In this document: one piece after another, positions 1-10,038 of the stretch
Layout of the letters: every line of letters starts with the position of its first letter
Position numbering within the stretch: the stretch's first letter is position 1
Position numbers and translations under genes: made by a program
Notes under the pieces: generated by a model
Database searches by the model: none
Told to the model about the DNA's origin: nothing
What the model saw: the letters and a program-made list of their open reading frames with translations, nothing else
Assembly (NCBI RefSeq): GCF_014697425.1
Contig: NZ_JACJRU010000007.1
Coordinates: 62,001-126,000, forward strand
DNA: 64,000 bases
Source: Nostoc sp. FACHB-110
Lineage (GTDB): Bacteria > Cyanobacteriota > Cyanobacteriia > Cyanobacteriales > Nostocaceae
Direction of reading: 5' to 3'

Positions 1-1018
1 TAGATACACCAGTTGTTAATATTGCTCCACCAAATGCTTGGAACTCTGCTGATAACAATAATTCTTGTTCTTCTTGCTTCAGTCCAAAGATTGAACTTAT
101 TTTTTTTAAAATAAGCAGTTGTGTCGCAGGAAGAATAGTTGGACTAACAGGAAAAACAGGATTTAATGCAATAAGACTAGTCACCGAGGTATACACAGCA
201 GTCAATTTCTGTGCTTCTTCTATTTTGAGGTCGATACTAGCAACCTGTTCACTAATAAACGCTTGTTTTGCTTGTTTTTCCAGAAGACTAGCAGTTTGTC
301 TAACTAAAAGGTCTAGGTTCTTTTCTGGGGATGTGTATTTATCGCTAATTTTCTCTTCTACAGCCAGAATTGGGATAAGTGGAACTCTATTTTTGTCTAT
401 AATTATTTCCTCTTTCTCGGTAATGCAATGTATTAAAGATTTAAGTTTTTCTTCTTTTATAGCGTCTCCATTCTTGATTGCTATGAAAAGCTCATGTAAT
501 TCCGGTTGCTTTATTGTTCTTGTTAAGACAATAATAATCGGGATATTATTGTGTTTTTCTCTTAAATCAGTAATCCATTTTTCTTCTATATCCTCAAATC
601 TTTCAGAGTTGGCGTTAATACAGTAGTAAATTACATCAATTGTTACACCTGGAAATTTTGTGTGCCTGCCTTCTATTAATGCCTCAACGTCTCTCTTATT
701 GCTTTCAGTATTATCTCTATTTAATTCCCCATCCGCTAACTCTAATCCTCTTGAATCAAAAGCTACGATGAGACATTCTTTTTGCTCATATCTTTGTAGT
801 TCACCAGTTACAGGTTTACCTGCACCAGATGGAGCTAGAGTTGTTCGCAAGATGGAGTTAATTAATGTACTTTTACCAACTCCAGTTTTGCCTATTAATA
901 AAATATTACATTTAGGTAACTCATTATAATTTTCAGGGTCTTTAGCCTGACCTTCTAATTTATCAGTAATTTGCTGTTGCCATTTCTTAAAATCAGGCAA
1001 AAAATTGTCAATATCCAT
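1..1018 (-). CDS. GTPase with P-loop (Era/YfjP-like), C-terminus cut by window edge
   Basis: Read on the minus strand from ATG at 1018; 339 codons are visible with no stop before the edge, so the gene is partial. Around residues 40-50 it has the Walker A/G1 motif GKTGVGKST, a threonine-containing switch I stretch (PVTGE) and the G3-like sequence DSRG. The usual N/TKxD specificity motif is not obvious; LTRT lies where it would be expected. The last third is hydrophobic and alanine/leucine rich, as in GTPases that carry a DUF697-type membrane-associated C-terminus. The substrate and role are unknown. It lies just after the hairpin that follows atpA, in the same direction, where many cyanobacteria would have atpC. 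The start is well placed because the GTPase fold begins about 35 residues later. Confidence 0.8.
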   Translation of the reverse strand, partial: MDIDNFLPDFKKWQQQITDKLEGQAKDPENYNELPKCNILLIGKTGVGKSTLINSILRTTLAPSGAGKPVTGELQRYEQKECLIVAFDSRGLELADGELNRDNTESNKRDVEALIEGRHTKFPGVTIDVIYYCINANSERFEDIEEKWITDLREKHNNIPIIIVLTRTIKQPELHELFIAIKNGDAIKEEKLKSLIHCITEKEEIIIDKNRVPLIPILAVEEKISDKYTSPEKNLDLLVRQTASLLEKQAKQAFISEQVASIDLKIEEAQKLTAVYTSVTSLIALNPVFPVSPTILPATQLLILKKISSIFGLKQEEQELLLSAEFQAFGGAILTTGVS

Positions 1019-1155
1019 AATAATTACTAATATTTTTTGTAAATTATCATACTATGTTTGACAATCCACACCATAAATTAATTCTAAATTTTTATTAAAA
1101 TCTATACGTTTCTACTTGAAATGGTGAGAAATATTTTTCTTGCAAACAAAAAAGA

Positions 1156-1217
1156 AAACCGAGTTTATTAATAAGCGTTTATCTATAAAATAATAGATTT
1201 GCTTCAAAACTCGGTTT
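1156..1217 (-). terminator. Hairpin after atpA
   Basis: A perfect 11-bp inverted repeat (aaaccgagttt at 1156-1166 and its complement at 1207-1217) closes a 40-base loop, 22 bases beyond the atpA stop on the minus strand. The loop is AT-rich. The arm sequence ends in T-rich DNA in the direction of transcription, so it could end the atp transcript before the GTPase gene. The loop is longer than in a typical intrinsic terminator. Confidence 0.5.
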
Positions 1218-1238
1218 ATACAAAATGCAAAAACTTAC

Positions 1239-2759
1239 TTACGCTGCGGCTTTGAAGGTCTTTTTGTAATCGTCTAAAGCAGCTTTCAATGCGGCTTCTT
1301 CTTCATCACCTAGTACTTTTTTGCTTTGTACTGCTCCGTAATAAGGAGACTTACCAGTTTTCAGGTAGTCGCGGAAACCTTTGGTAAAGGTGGTTACTTT
1401 ATCTACAGCGATATCATCTAAGTAACCGTTAATACCAGCGTAAAGAATTGCCACTTGTTCAGCTACAGACAAAGGCTCATTTTGAGACTGCTTGAGGAGT
1501 TCCCGCAGACGTTGACCCCTTGCTAATTGGTCTTGGGTAGCTTTATCTAAGTCAGAAGCAAATTGCGCGAAGGCTTGGAGGTCATCAAACTGTGCGAGTT
1601 CCAGTTTAATCTTACCAGCAACTTTTTTCATTGCCTTGGTTTGTGCCGCAGAACCCACACGGGATACGGAAATACCAGGGTTTACAGCAGGACGAATACC
1701 AGCGTTGAACAAGTCAGAAGATAAGAATATCTGACCGTCGGTGATGGAAATTACGTTTGTAGGAATGTATGCGGATACGTCACCTGCTTGGGTTTCGATG
1801 ATGGGTAGCGCAGTCATGCTACCAGTACCCAACTCATCACTAAGTTTAGCGGCTCTTTCTAACAAGCGAGAGTGAATGTAGAATACGTCTCCGGGGTAAG
1901 CTTCCCGTCCGGGTGGACGACGTAGTAGCAAGGACATTTGGCGATAAGCTTGTGCTTGCTTGGACAAGTCGTCGTAAATTACTAGGGTAGCTTTGCCTTT
2001 GTACATGAAGTACTCAGCAATGGTAGCTCCGGTGTAAGGAGCCAAGAATTGTAAGGTAGCAGGGTCACTGGCGTTAGCTGCAACAACTACGGTGTAGTCG
2101 AGTGCGCCTTTTTCTTGTAAGGTTTGAACTACGTTAGCTACGGTAGAAGCTTTTTGACCAATGGCTACGTAGACGCAAACTACATCTTCACCTTTTTGGT
2201 TAATGATGGTGTCAATTGCGATCGCAGTTTTACCTGTTTGACGGTCGCCGATGATTAACTCGCGCTGACCCCGACCAATGGGAATCATGGAGTCAATAGC
2301 GGTAATCCCGGTTTGCATTGGTTCGTGTACAGAACGACGAGCAATGATACCGGGTGCAGGTGATTCAATCAAGCGGCTTTCGCTGGATTTGATGTCGCCT
2401 TTGCCGTCGATGGGACGACCTAAAGCATCAACAACCCGTCCAATTAAGGCTTCACCGACACCGATTTGGGCAATTCTACCAGTAGCTCTCACAGAACTAC
2501 CTTCTTGGATACTATTACCTGTACCCATGAGTACCGCACCCACGTTATCTTCTTCTAAGTTTTGGGCGATACCAATTGTGCCATCTTCAAATTCCAAAAG
2601 TTCCCCAGCCATAGCCTTTTCCAGACCATAAATCCGGGCAATACCGTCACCTACTTGTAGAACGGTTCCAACGTTAGCAACTTTGACTTCTTGGTCGTAT
2701 TGCTCGATTTGCTGTTGAATAATGCTGCTAATTTCGTCAGGTCTAATTGATATGCTCAT
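1239..2759 (-). CDS. atpA: ATP synthase F1 alpha subunit
   Basis: This 506-residue protein has the normal length for cyanobacterial/chloroplast alpha. It forms the F1 hexamer with beta and carries the non-catalytic nucleotide sites. The P-loop GDRQTGKT sits near residues 170-177, and the family signature [17 protein letters not shown] is near residue 360. It is the last gene of the leftward atp operon seen here, separated from atpH by a 167-base spacer full of heptamer repeats. Cytoplasmic, on the thylakoid surface. Confidence 0.98.
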   Translation of the reverse strand: MSISIRPDEISSIIQQQIEQYDQEVKVANVGTVLQVGDGIARIYGLEKAMAGELLEFEDGTIGIAQNLEEDNVGAVLMGTGNSIQEGSSVRATGRIAQIGVGEALIGRVVDALGRPIDGKGDIKSSESRLIESPAPGIIARRSVHEPMQTGITAIDSMIPIGRGQRELIIGDRQTGKTAIAIDTIINQKGEDVVCVYVAIGQKASTVANVVQTLQEKGALDYTVVVAANASDPATLQFLAPYTGATIAEYFMYKGKATLVIYDDLSKQAQAYRQMSLLLRRPPGREAYPGDVFYIHSRLLERAAKLSDELGTGSMTALPIIETQAGDVSAYIPTNVISITDGQIFLSSDLFNAGIRPAVNPGISVSRVGSAAQTKAMKKVAGKIKLELAQFDDLQAFAQFASDLDKATQDQLARGQRLRELLKQSQNEPLSVAEQVAILYAGINGYLDDIAVDKVTTFTKGFRDYLKTGKSPYYGAVQSKKVLGDEEEAALKAALDDYKKTFKAAA

Positions 2760-2811
2760 GGTGTATGTTTTTCTTTTGCAACACGGAAGAAATAGTAATC
2801 AATATCCAAAA

Positions 2812-2928
2812 GTGCTGAGTTGAAAGTGCTGAGTGCTGAGTGCTGTTAGCGGGGCGTTTAGCCCGTGCTGAGTGCTGAGTAAAACTTTTCTCCCCTGCTC
2901 CCTGCTCCCTGCTCCCCTGCCTCTTCCT
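2812..2928. repeat. STRR heptamer arrays between atpH and atpA
   Basis: Two kinds of short tandem repeat fill the atpH-atpA spacer: GTGCTGA/GTGCTGAGT-type units, interrupted by a small palindrome (agcggggcgtttagcccg), then CTCCCTG/CTCCCCTG units. Such 7-base repeats are known from heterocystous cyanobacteria. They are open in one frame on the minus strand, which gives a spurious 63-codon reading frame. Confidence 0.85.
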
Positions 2929-3481
2929 AGCCATTTGTCAAACGCAAAGACAAGCGACGTAGTTGACCACGTAAACTCGCGTCGATTACCTGTGAGCCGA
3001 CTTTGATGATCACACCACCAATCAATTCGCTGTCTACTCTAGTTTCAAGTTCTACTTGACGCGCATTGGTGATGCCGATGACCTTCTGTTTAATGGCTTC
3101 TTCTTGCTCTGGTGAGAGCGCAACAGCAGAAGTTACTTCTGCTAACACAGTTTGATTCAGCTGCCGTAGCAATGCCAAGTACTGTTTTAAAATCTGGTCT
3201 AAGAAGAAGATGCGTCGTTTGTCTACTAACAGTAGCAAAAAGTTGCGTAAATAAGGATTACCACCTTCACCCACGACTTGGCTGATCACCGCTTTTTTGG
3301 TGTCAGGCACAATGAAGGGGTTATCGATAAAATTTCGCAGTTGTTGAGAATTTTGCAACAAGTCTAGTAAGGCACGCGCATCGTTACCGAACTCTTCTGT
3401 CAGATTTTGAGACTGTGCTACTGACATCAGTGCCTGTGCGTAAGGCTGGGCGATTTCGGCTGTTTCTATGTTACTTTTCAT
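2927..3481 (-). CDS. atpH: ATP synthase F1 delta subunit
   Basis: A 184-residue OSCP/delta family protein that links the F1 head to the peripheral b/b' stalk. The N-terminal helical domain (IAQPYAQALMSVA) and the conserved C-terminal segment (VDSELIGGVIIKVGSQVIDASLRGQL) are both present. The start codon overlaps the atpF stop by one base (TAATG), so the two are probably translationally coupled. Often called atpD in cyanobacterial nomenclature. Confidence 0.96.
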   Translation of the reverse strand: MKSNIETAEIAQPYAQALMSVAQSQNLTEEFGNDARALLDLLQNSQQLRNFIDNPFIVPDTKKAVISQVVGEGGNPYLRNFLLLLVDKRRIFFLDQILKQYLALLRQLNQTVLAEVTSAVALSPEQEEAIKQKVIGITNARQVELETRVDSELIGGVIIKVGSQVIDASLRGQLRRLSLRLTNG

Positions 3482-4050
3482 TACCGTCCTCCCACCTGAG
3501 CGATGCTACGGTCAATTAGTGCCTGTTGAACATCGTCACTTACACCAGAGCGCAGCTGTGATTCAACTTGCTGTAGTGCCAAAGCGGCTACTCGCTGCCG
3601 CAATTCGGTTAGCGCCCGCTCTCTTTCGGTGTTCAAGTCTGCTGCTGCTGTTTGTTTCAAGCGTTCTACGTCTTGTGCTGCTTTATCTAACAGAGCTTGC
3701 TTGGTTGCCTGGGCGCTTTCTGTGGCGGCTTGGCGAATGCGTTGTGCCTCAGCTTGAGCCTGGGTCAACTGTTCTTGTGCCTGTGAAAGAGAAGCTTGCG
3801 CTTCTTTTAAGCGTTGTTCTGCTTCCTGAATGGCAGTTGCGATATTGGAGCTGCGCTCGTTCAGGATATTGCTTAAAACTTTACGTCCAAAGTAGAATAG
3901 TATGCCAATCAGAATCAATAAGTTTATCAGATTGGTTTCTAAAATGTCTAAGTTTAGACCGAAACCACCTTCTGCTGCGCCTTCTGCCAATTCAGAGTGA
4001 ACAGCTTGAGCTTCTGCGGCAAGTAGTAAGAAAGTGCCCATGATAGCCAT
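3481..4050 (-). CDS. atpF: ATP synthase F0 subunit b
   Basis: A 189-residue peripheral stalk subunit. After a short N-terminal stretch there is one membrane helix ([18 protein letters not shown], about residues 38-56), then a long, charged, alanine/glutamine-rich coiled coil to the C-terminus. Length and layout match cyanobacterial b. An alternative start three codons in (MGTF) cannot be excluded. It lies between b' and delta, the usual order. Confidence 0.95.
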   Translation of the reverse strand: MAIMGTFLLLAAEAQAVHSELAEGAAEGGFGLNLDILETNLINLLILIGILFYFGRKVLSNILNERSSNIATAIQEAEQRLKEAQASLSQAQEQLTQAQAEAQRIRQAATESAQATKQALLDKAAQDVERLKQTAAADLNTERERALTELRQRVAALALQQVESQLRSGVSDDVQQALIDRSIAQVGGR

Positions 4051-4128
4051 TTACAAGTGCGCTGCTCGCTTGCTAATAAGTTTTGTCTTCCCGTAGGAAA
4101 AAAGTGTCTGTTTTGACACTTAATTAAG

Positions 4129-4156
4129 CGCGCTGGGACAAATGCCCAGTTGCGCG
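4129..4156 (-). other. GC-rich hairpin in the atpG-atpF spacer
   Basis: ctggg (4133-4137) pairs with cccag (4145-4149), and cgcg on the outside pairs with cgcg (4153-4156) across a small bulge. It stands in the 132-base gap between b' and b and has no T-tract. A role in mRNA stability or in setting subunit ratios is possible but is inference. Confidence 0.4.
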
Positions 4157-4182
4157 TATGCTTTCGCTTGGCCAGTATCAGC

Positions 4183-4614
4183 TTATCTAGCTAAACTCGG
4201 CCCTAATAGTTTTTCTAGGATCTGCCTGCTGAGAGCATCAACTTGTTGTTCTAAGGAACGCATAGCTTCCTGCTTTTGTTGCTCTATTTCAATAGAAGCT
4301 TTTTCTCTTTGAGCTTGGGCTTCTTGTTGCGCCTCAGCAATCTTCTGGGCAGTAATTTTCTTAGCTTCAGCCTGAGCAGCTTCTAAAGTCGCTTGCGATT
4401 GCCTGCGAGCTTCTGCTAGTTGTTGCTCATATTCTTGAGCTAGGCGTTCGGCTTTGGCTAGACGTTCCTTGGCTTCAAGGGTATTGGTGCGGATGTAATT
4501 ATCGCGTTCATCCAGTACCTTGGTCAGTGGCTTATAGAAAATTACATTCAACAAGGCTGCCAACAGCAGGAACTGCAATGCCATAAAGGGCAAAGTAGCA
4601 TCGAAATCAAACAT
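4183..4614 (-). CDS. atpG: ATP synthase F0 subunit b'
   Basis: This 143-residue second b-type stalk subunit is characteristic of photosynthetic organisms, which build the stalk as a b/b' heterodimer. One N-terminal membrane helix ([20 protein letters not shown]) is followed by the [15 protein letters not shown] motif and a coiled coil. It stands between the c and b genes as expected. The symbol atpG follows cyanobacterial usage; other systems use atpF2. Confidence 0.95.
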   Translation of the reverse strand: MFDFDATLPFMALQFLLLAALLNVIFYKPLTKVLDERDNYIRTNTLEAKERLAKAERLAQEYEQQLAEARRQSQATLEAAQAEAKKITAQKIAEAQQEAQAQREKASIEIEQQKQEAMRSLEQQVDALSRQILEKLLGPSLAR

Positions 4615-4792
4615 TTCTCTCCTCTTTGGCTGGAGTAGCAGTTTTCATGGCTAGCAACGTTATCCAACCTTTCGTATTTTAGAGACCCATAGCCACGAGG
4701 GTCAGCCTACATCAGAACCAATTAATCCCCAAAATATTTGTTGTGTAGAGATGTGAAAATTCACGTCTCTACACTCACAAAACTTTTAGGTT

Positions 4793-5083
<291 letters not shown>

Positions 5084-5189
5084 CTAGTAAAGACGTGTTT
5101 TTTCACGCTGCACCGAGTTCTCGCAAATCGCAGTTTGCGACGTTTTGAGCTTTGATGCTCGTCAGAACTGTGCTAACAACTGAGCAGAT

Positions 5190-5260
5190 TAACAGTTATC
5201 AGTTATCAGTTATCAGTTATCAACTTGCATGATAACTGTTCACTGTTTGCTGTTTACTGA
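5190..5260. repeat. STRR arrays between atpB and atpE
   Basis: Four copies of a CAGTTAT-type heptamer (5190-5223) are followed by degenerate CTGTTCA/CTGTTTG units (5228-5260). They sit directly after the atpB stop in the direction of transcription. Confidence 0.8.
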
Positions 5261-5261
5261 T

Positions 5262-6023
5262 TTAATGCTCCTCATGCTCTTCGCCGCCGTGTCCTTCCAT
5301 TGCCTCATGAATGTATGCCCCTGCTAGGGTAGCAAACACTAGAGCTTGAATGGCACTGGTAAATAAACCCAAGGCCATTACAGGCAGAGGTACAAATAAA
5401 GGCACGAGCAGCACTAATACCGCCACAACTAATTCATCCGCCAAGATGTTACCGAAAAGACGGAAGCTTAGGGAGAGGGGCTTAGTGAAATCTTCGAGAA
5501 TGGCGATCGGCAACAATACGGGTGTTGGCTCTATATACTTCTTGAAGTAGCCTAAACCGCGTTTGCTGAAACCTGCATAAAAGTAAGCAAGAGAAGTCAG
5601 CAGTGCCAATGCTACCGTCGTATTGATGTCATTGGTGGGAGCCGCTAATTCACCAGATGGCAGCTTGATAAGCTTCCAGGGAATTAAAGCACCTGACCAG
5701 TTCGATACGAAGATAAACAAGAACAATGTACCAATAAATGGTACCCAAGGGCGGTACTCTTTCTCACCAAGTTGGTTTTTTGCTAGATCACGAATAAATT
5801 CCAGAGCGTATTCCATTAAGTTTTGGATACCACTGGGAACTTTTTGTATGTTCCGAGTAGCAGCTAATGAAGCTATTACCAGAACGCCAATCACGAACCA
5901 GGAGGTGAGAAAAACCTGCCCATGAATTTTGAGGTTGCCTAATTGCCAGTAGAAATGATGACCTACTTCTAATTCGGCGAGGGGAAAAGAATTAAAGGCG
6001 TTTAAAACACTAAGCATTTGCAT
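5262..6023 (-). CDS. atpB: ATP synthase F0 subunit a
   Basis: A 253-residue membrane protein that forms the proton half-channels. Conserved helices include [20 protein letters not shown] and the essential-arginine helix [18 protein letters not shown]. The C-terminus ends in a His/Glu-rich tail (HGGEEHEEH). The name atpI is used in cyanobacteria. It is flanked by STRR arrays on both sides. Confidence 0.97.
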   Translation of the reverse strand: MQMLSVLNAFNSFPLAELEVGHHFYWQLGNLKIHGQVFLTSWFVIGVLVIASLAATRNIQKVPSGIQNLMEYALEFIRDLAKNQLGEKEYRPWVPFIGTLFLFIFVSNWSGALIPWKLIKLPSGELAAPTNDINTTVALALLTSLAYFYAGFSKRGLGYFKKYIEPTPVLLPIAILEDFTKPLSLSFRLFGNILADELVVAVLVLLVPLFVPLPVMALGLFTSAIQALVFATLAGAYIHEAMEGHGGEEHEEH

Positions 6024-6082
6024 TCTTCAAGCATTTTCCCCAACGAGCGAGGATGGGTGTATTGTCTTTAGTGAGCCTGACT

Positions 6083-6221
6083 GTTAATCAGTTATCAGTT
6101 ATCAGTTGTCAGTTATCAGTTGTCAGCTTTGTCTGTTGGGTTAAAGTCCCTTACATCATTTGTGTGCGCTTCTACACACACCACAACCCTGTTCACTGTT
6201 CACTGTTCACTGTTCACTGTT
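6083..6221. repeat. STRR arrays between atp1 and atpB
   Basis: Six or so CAGTTAT/CAGTTGT heptamers (6083-6127) and five CTGTTCA units (6187-6221) flank about 60 bases of non-repeated sequence. The second array abuts the stop codon of atp1. The units are the same as those after atpB. Confidence 0.8.
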
Positions 6222-6707
6222 TTAAGAATCAGGAAGGAACGCAGTTTGCACCGTATAGACGAGGAGCGTGGCCTTGTATGTAAGAAATCCCAAAAAAATG
6301 GGCATTACGTGTAGATCGTTCCATTGAGTTGCTAGTATAATCAACCCAATAAATAAAGCAAAACGATTTTTGCTTAGACGATTTTTTTCAGCACCCAATC
6401 GCTCAACGTCGTTAGCTAACATCTTTAAGTAAACCACACCTGTACACGCCCCAATTAAATAATTCAGGGCAATGTTTAGTGAATAAAAAATCCACACAGA
6501 GATAAATATAATCCCCGTCAAAACAAGTGTGATTACCAACAACTTCTGATAGAGTTGATAGAACTCCTGCATAGAAGTGTTGACTGGTTTTGTGTCCGCA
6601 AAACCAGATTGAGAATCTTGTTGTGTTGTCGGAGTGGGCGCAATTGGTTCTTCTGACAAGCTCACGGGACTTGAAACCAGTACAGCTAACTTATTATGAC
6701 TGCACAT
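6222..6707 (-). CDS. atp1: ATP synthase-associated protein I (Atp1)
   Basis: As read from 6707 this is a 161-residue protein with a polar, low-complexity N-terminus and three or four membrane segments ([61 protein letters not shown]). This matches the AtpI/UncI family, encoded first in bacterial and cyanobacterial atp operons, which helps assemble the c-ring. An internal ATG at [10 protein letters not shown] would give a 116-residue protein, nearer the family's usual length. No clear ribosome site decides between them. Confidence 0.82.
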   Translation of the reverse strand: MCSHNKLAVLVSSPVSLSEEPIAPTPTTQQDSQSGFADTKPVNTSMQEFYQLYQKLLVITLVLTGIIFISVWIFYSLNIALNYLIGACTGVVYLKMLANDVERLGAEKNRLSKNRFALFIGLIILATQWNDLHVMPIFLGFLTYKATLLVYTVQTAFLPDS

Positions 6708-7163
6708 TCAGTCAGCTGAATCATATCACGATCCGGTAACAATACTTTAGAAAAAAACAATTAACTTCTTGTTTTCTTACTCAAGCGCAACACAATTTAA
6801 ACTTTGGGTAGGCTCAAAGTTCGAGTAATTTTAGGAATCAGGTGAAGGTAAGATGCGACGCGATCGCCTGAAAATTTCCTAATTGATGTACAATTGCTTT
6901 TTTCTTAGATAGTGTAAGTGACCTCCAGAAACTTTGTGTAATCACAATCATGAATGTATCGGGAAAGCTGGAGTTTAGAAAACTTAGTTGGTGCTTGAGG
7001 GGCTTAGACACAAAGCGTCTTGTCGTTAGACATCACACCAAGCCAAATTCTACCAAACTCCAGCAGTTGGAGTTTGTACTACCCACTAGAGGGGGCATTG
7101 CTGTGTACTTTCTTAATTTACATTAGTTTCACCAAATTTGCTTGAGAGCGATCGCTCATACTC
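6708..7163. other. Intergenic region upstream of the atp operon
   Basis: No gene is visible in these 456 bases. They should hold the atp promoter on the minus strand, but no convincing -35/-10 pair stood out. One GCGATCGC-type site occurs near 6860. A perfect 8-bp hairpin (aaactcca 7055-7062, tggagttt 7068-7075) lies where the methyltransferase transcript would end, but it lacks a T-tract. Confidence 0.5.
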
Positions 7164-8348
7164 CTACAAACCAGGTGTCAACATTACCAACTGCTGCTTC
7201 ACCAAGTTTCTGACACCAGCCAATTCTAACGAGGCATTTATCAAAATTTCTGCGACTGTCGCCTTTCCATCACAGGCTTGCATAAACTCTAACTCTGCTG
7301 GTGACAAGTTAACAATTTGGTAATCGTAATTAAATATACATTGGTTAGGAAAACCATCAATACAAGGATTGAGTTCAGGAATTGCCGACAAAATATAATT
7401 ATCCTTTGACCAGTCAGCTTTAGTTATCGGAGGACGGCCAAGGAAAAATTCGTAATGGGTAACTTCTGGGTCTAATAATTCTATTAAGCGATAACGTTGA
7501 CGCTCATTTAAATTATTTGCTCGTTCAATTAATTCCGGTGCTTTGCTTAAAAGTCTATCTAAATCCCAAAAACCCGGATTTGAAAAGCCAATAAATTCTA
7601 AACCAGACGCATCAATTAATTCAAAAAGTGTGTCAACGTTGTAATCAATTTCTTGCGGATGAACGTACATATCAGCAAAACATTCATCGCGGTGGTTTTC
7701 CATTACCCAACGTTGTTTTTCGTATTTGACAAGGCGATTATTTTCTGGTAGAGATGCAAAGATTTGCCGTCCAACTTTTACACCATCACGGTAGTCGCCA
7801 CGTTTCTCATTTTGAAGGATAGCGATCGCTTTTTGCATTAATTGAATTTCCCAGCGTCCCAATTCGCCATACACAAAAATGTGCATTAAGCCGCCTGGGG
7901 CTAATTTTTTTGCCAAAGCTTGAATACCGCCAATGGGGTCTGGTAAGTGATGTAAAACGCCGACACAGTTAATTAAATCAAATTCACCCGGCAATTGTTC
8001 CACATCGTAGATGCTGAGGTGATGAAATTCAACGCGGTTTGCACCTGAACGCTGACAACGTTCTTTAGCGACAGCTAAAGCACTAGCACTCAAATCAATT
8101 CCCACTACAGAAGCTTGGGGGTTGAGGTGAACCAAGTATTCTGTACCAACACCTGTACCACAACCAGCATCTAAAATGCGGATGTCTTGCTTTTGCGGTT
8201 TTTGACCTGTACAGAAGTTAGAAGCTGCTAACCAATTCCACCGCCAGTTATAGCCTGGGGGTGGTTCATCTAGTAGGGGTTCTGGGGGAAAAGGATATGT
8301 GTTGTAAAGTTTGGCAACAGCAGCACTTACACTTTGGGAATCTGACAT
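7164..8348 (-). CDS. SAM-dependent methyltransferase, class I
   Basis: A cytoplasmic methyltransferase of about 394 residues. The SAM-binding motif I is ILDAGCGTGVGTEYL, motif II is VVGIDLSASAL, and LINCVGVLHHLPDP is the post-II segment typical of small-molecule methyltransferases. The region before it (KLYNTYPFPPEPLL) resembles other cyanobacterial members. The substrate is unknown. The open frame extends to 8495, but I prefer the ATG at 8348 (MSDSQSVS), because the upstream 49 residues are not like the family's N-terminus. The C-terminal 150 residues form an extra helical domain. Confidence 0.85.
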   Translation of the reverse strand: MSDSQSVSAAVAKLYNTYPFPPEPLLDEPPPGYNWRWNWLAASNFCTGQKPQKQDIRILDAGCGTGVGTEYLVHLNPQASVVGIDLSASALAVAKERCQRSGANRVEFHHLSIYDVEQLPGEFDLINCVGVLHHLPDPIGGIQALAKKLAPGGLMHIFVYGELGRWEIQLMQKAIAILQNEKRGDYRDGVKVGRQIFASLPENNRLVKYEKQRWVMENHRDECFADMYVHPQEIDYNVDTLFELIDASGLEFIGFSNPGFWDLDRLLSKAPELIERANNLNERQRYRLIELLDPEVTHYEFFLGRPPITKADWSKDNYILSAIPELNPCIDGFPNQCIFNYDYQIVNLSPAELEFMQACDGKATVAEILINASLELAGVRNLVKQQLVMLTPGL

Positions 8349-8558
8349 GATGAACAAAATCGCAGCATCTCTGAGTTTAGCGAATACTGGGTGCTTAAGG
8401 TAGACAGGATAATTTAAGATGTGTGTCGGCTTTATCTGAAAAAGCGGTCTTAAGCTATCAATGGGTATTCTTTCAGTAAAACCACTACTGTTCAAGTAAA
8501 TATTAGTTAATAAAATTGCTTTGAATCACCGTATAAGATACTCAATCAGGATCATCAG

Positions 8559-9218
8559 ATGGCAATCGGACTGCCTGAATTCGTAGAAAACCCAGAAAAT
8601 CGTTGCCCAGTAATTCTTTTACTTGATACCTCTGGTTCAATGTTAGGGCAACCTATCCAGGAGTTAAATCGAGGGTTAGCAGCTTTTAAGGAGGATGTGC
8701 TGAAAGATGCTCAAGCCTCTCTTAGTGTTGAAGTTGCTATTGTTACTTTTGGATCAGTGGTGCGACTCATACAAGATTTTGTAACCATAGATCAGTTTAC
8801 AGCACCCAGGCTAGAAGCAGATGGTGTAACACCAATGGGTGAGGCGATAGAGTACGCTTTAGATTTGTTGGAAAATAGAAAACAGACTTATAAAGATAAC
8901 GGTATTCTCTACTATCGTCCTTGGGTATTTTTAATTACTGATGGTGCGCCGACAGATTTTTGGCAAGGTGCAGCGCAAAGGGTGAGGGAAGCGGAAGAAA
9001 GTAGTAGACTGTCGTTTTTTACCGTCGCTGTTCAGGATGCGGATATGAATAAGCTTAGACAAATTGCACCCCCTCAACGTCCACCGATGATGTTGAATGG
9101 ATTAGATTTTCGCTCTTTATTTGTTTGGCTTTCCACGTCCATGAAACGGGTTTCTAGTGGCAAAGTAGGCGAGGCTGTAGCATTACCGCCTGTGGGATGG
9201 GGTCAAATTACTACCTAA
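8559..9218 (+). CDS. VWA-domain protein, TerY-like
   Basis: This 219-residue single von Willebrand factor A domain has an intact metal-ion-dependent adhesion site: DTSGSM at residues 23-28, the threonine in GVTPMGEAI and the aspartate in ITDGAPTD. It has no signal peptide, so it should act in the cytoplasm as a metal-dependent binding module. It is the first gene of a compact three-gene set with a PP2C phosphatase 19 bases downstream and a protein kinase 6 bases after that. This grouping is the TerY-phosphatase-kinase signalling triad. The partner or ligand is not known. Confidence 0.88.
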   Translation: MAIGLPEFVENPENRCPVILLLDTSGSMLGQPIQELNRGLAAFKEDVLKDAQASLSVEVAIVTFGSVVRLIQDFVTIDQFTAPRLEADGVTPMGEAIEYALDLLENRKQTYKDNGILYYRPWVFLITDGAPTDFWQGAAQRVREAEESSRLSFFTVAVQDADMNKLRQIAPPQRPPMMLNGLDFRSLFVWLSTSMKRVSSGKVGEAVALPPVGWGQITT

Positions 9219-9237
9219 ATTTAAGGATTTATTTATT

Positions 9238-10032
9238 GTGGGTTGGAAAGCAATTGCTCGTTCTGAGACAGGAACGAGTCATATAAGCCAAGGGATACCT
9301 TGTCAAGATTATGGGCGTTGTCGCATCTTTAAAGATGATGTAATTGTAGGCGCGGTTGCTGATGGTGCTGGTAGTGCTAAGTATGCTGATGTTGGTTCTA
9401 AGTTAGCGGTAGAAACGACAGTTAAATATCTATCAAGAATTAGTGAATATCTTCAGAAGCGTAAACATTGCTGGGAAATATTTTATCAAGCACTTTCAGA
9501 AGCAGAAGCTAAAAAGCTATTTACTAAAACTGCAAAAAAAGTCATTAATGACTTATGCAACCAAGCAGAGAAAGAAGATGATCCTGTTAGTGATTTAGCT
9601 TGTACGCTTTTGGTTTTTGTTGCTACTCCCCACTGGCTTGCAGCTATGCAAATTGGGGACGGATTTATTGTATTGCGTTGTAAAAACTCTGAAGAATATC
9701 AACTGTTGTTTCAGCCAGATAAAGGTGAGTTTGCCAATGAAACGACTTTTATAACTTCAGAGAATGCACTACAAGAAATGCAGGTGAAGGTTAGTTCAGG
9801 GGAGCAAGAGTTTATTTGTGCTTCTACTGATGGGCTAGAAAAAGTAGCCATTCGCTTTCAAGATTGGAAACCTTTCTCGCCGTTTTTTAAACCTTTTGAA
9901 GAATACTTAGAGCTAACCCAAAATCCAGAAGAAGATGCCGAATATTTAACCAATTTTCTCAACTCTGAACGGTTAAATGCTCGTACTGATGATGATAAAA
10001 CTCTGCTATTGTGTCGTTGGGAAAGAGAGTAA
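9238..10032 (+). CDS. PP2C-type serine/threonine phosphatase
   Basis: A 264-residue PPM-family phosphatase starting at GTG, with AAGGA about 11 bases upstream. Metal-binding aspartates are seen in CQDYG, in VADGAGSAKYADVGS (the DGxG motif), in the late segment FICASTDGLEK and in the terminal TDDDKTLLLC. The catalytic core appears complete, so it should remove phosphate from Ser/Thr of proteins, probably targets of the kinase encoded next. It is the middle gene of the VWA/PP2C/kinase triad. Confidence 0.88.
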   Translation: MGWKAIARSETGTSHISQGIPCQDYGRCRIFKDDVIVGAVADGAGSAKYADVGSKLAVETTVKYLSRISEYLQKRKHCWEIFYQALSEAEAKKLFTKTAKKVINDLCNQAEKEDDPVSDLACTLLVFVATPHWLAAMQIGDGFIVLRCKNSEEYQLLFQPDKGEFANETTFITSENALQEMQVKVSSGEQEFICASTDGLEKVAIRFQDWKPFSPFFKPFEEYLELTQNPEEDAEYLTNFLNSERLNARTDDDKTLLLCRWERE

Positions 10033-10038
10033 AATTCC

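Noticed and set aside
225..929. Two plus-strand frames of 133 and 89 codons
   Set aside because: They are shadows of the minus-strand GTPase gene, which has a clear P-loop and spans both.
2743..2934. 63-codon minus frame between atpA and atpH
   Set aside because: It is translated STRR sequence with a repetitive peptide and no ribosome site.
8349..8495. N-terminal extension of the methyltransferase
   Set aside because: The extra 49 residues are unlike the family, and MSDSQSVS is the usual kind of start.
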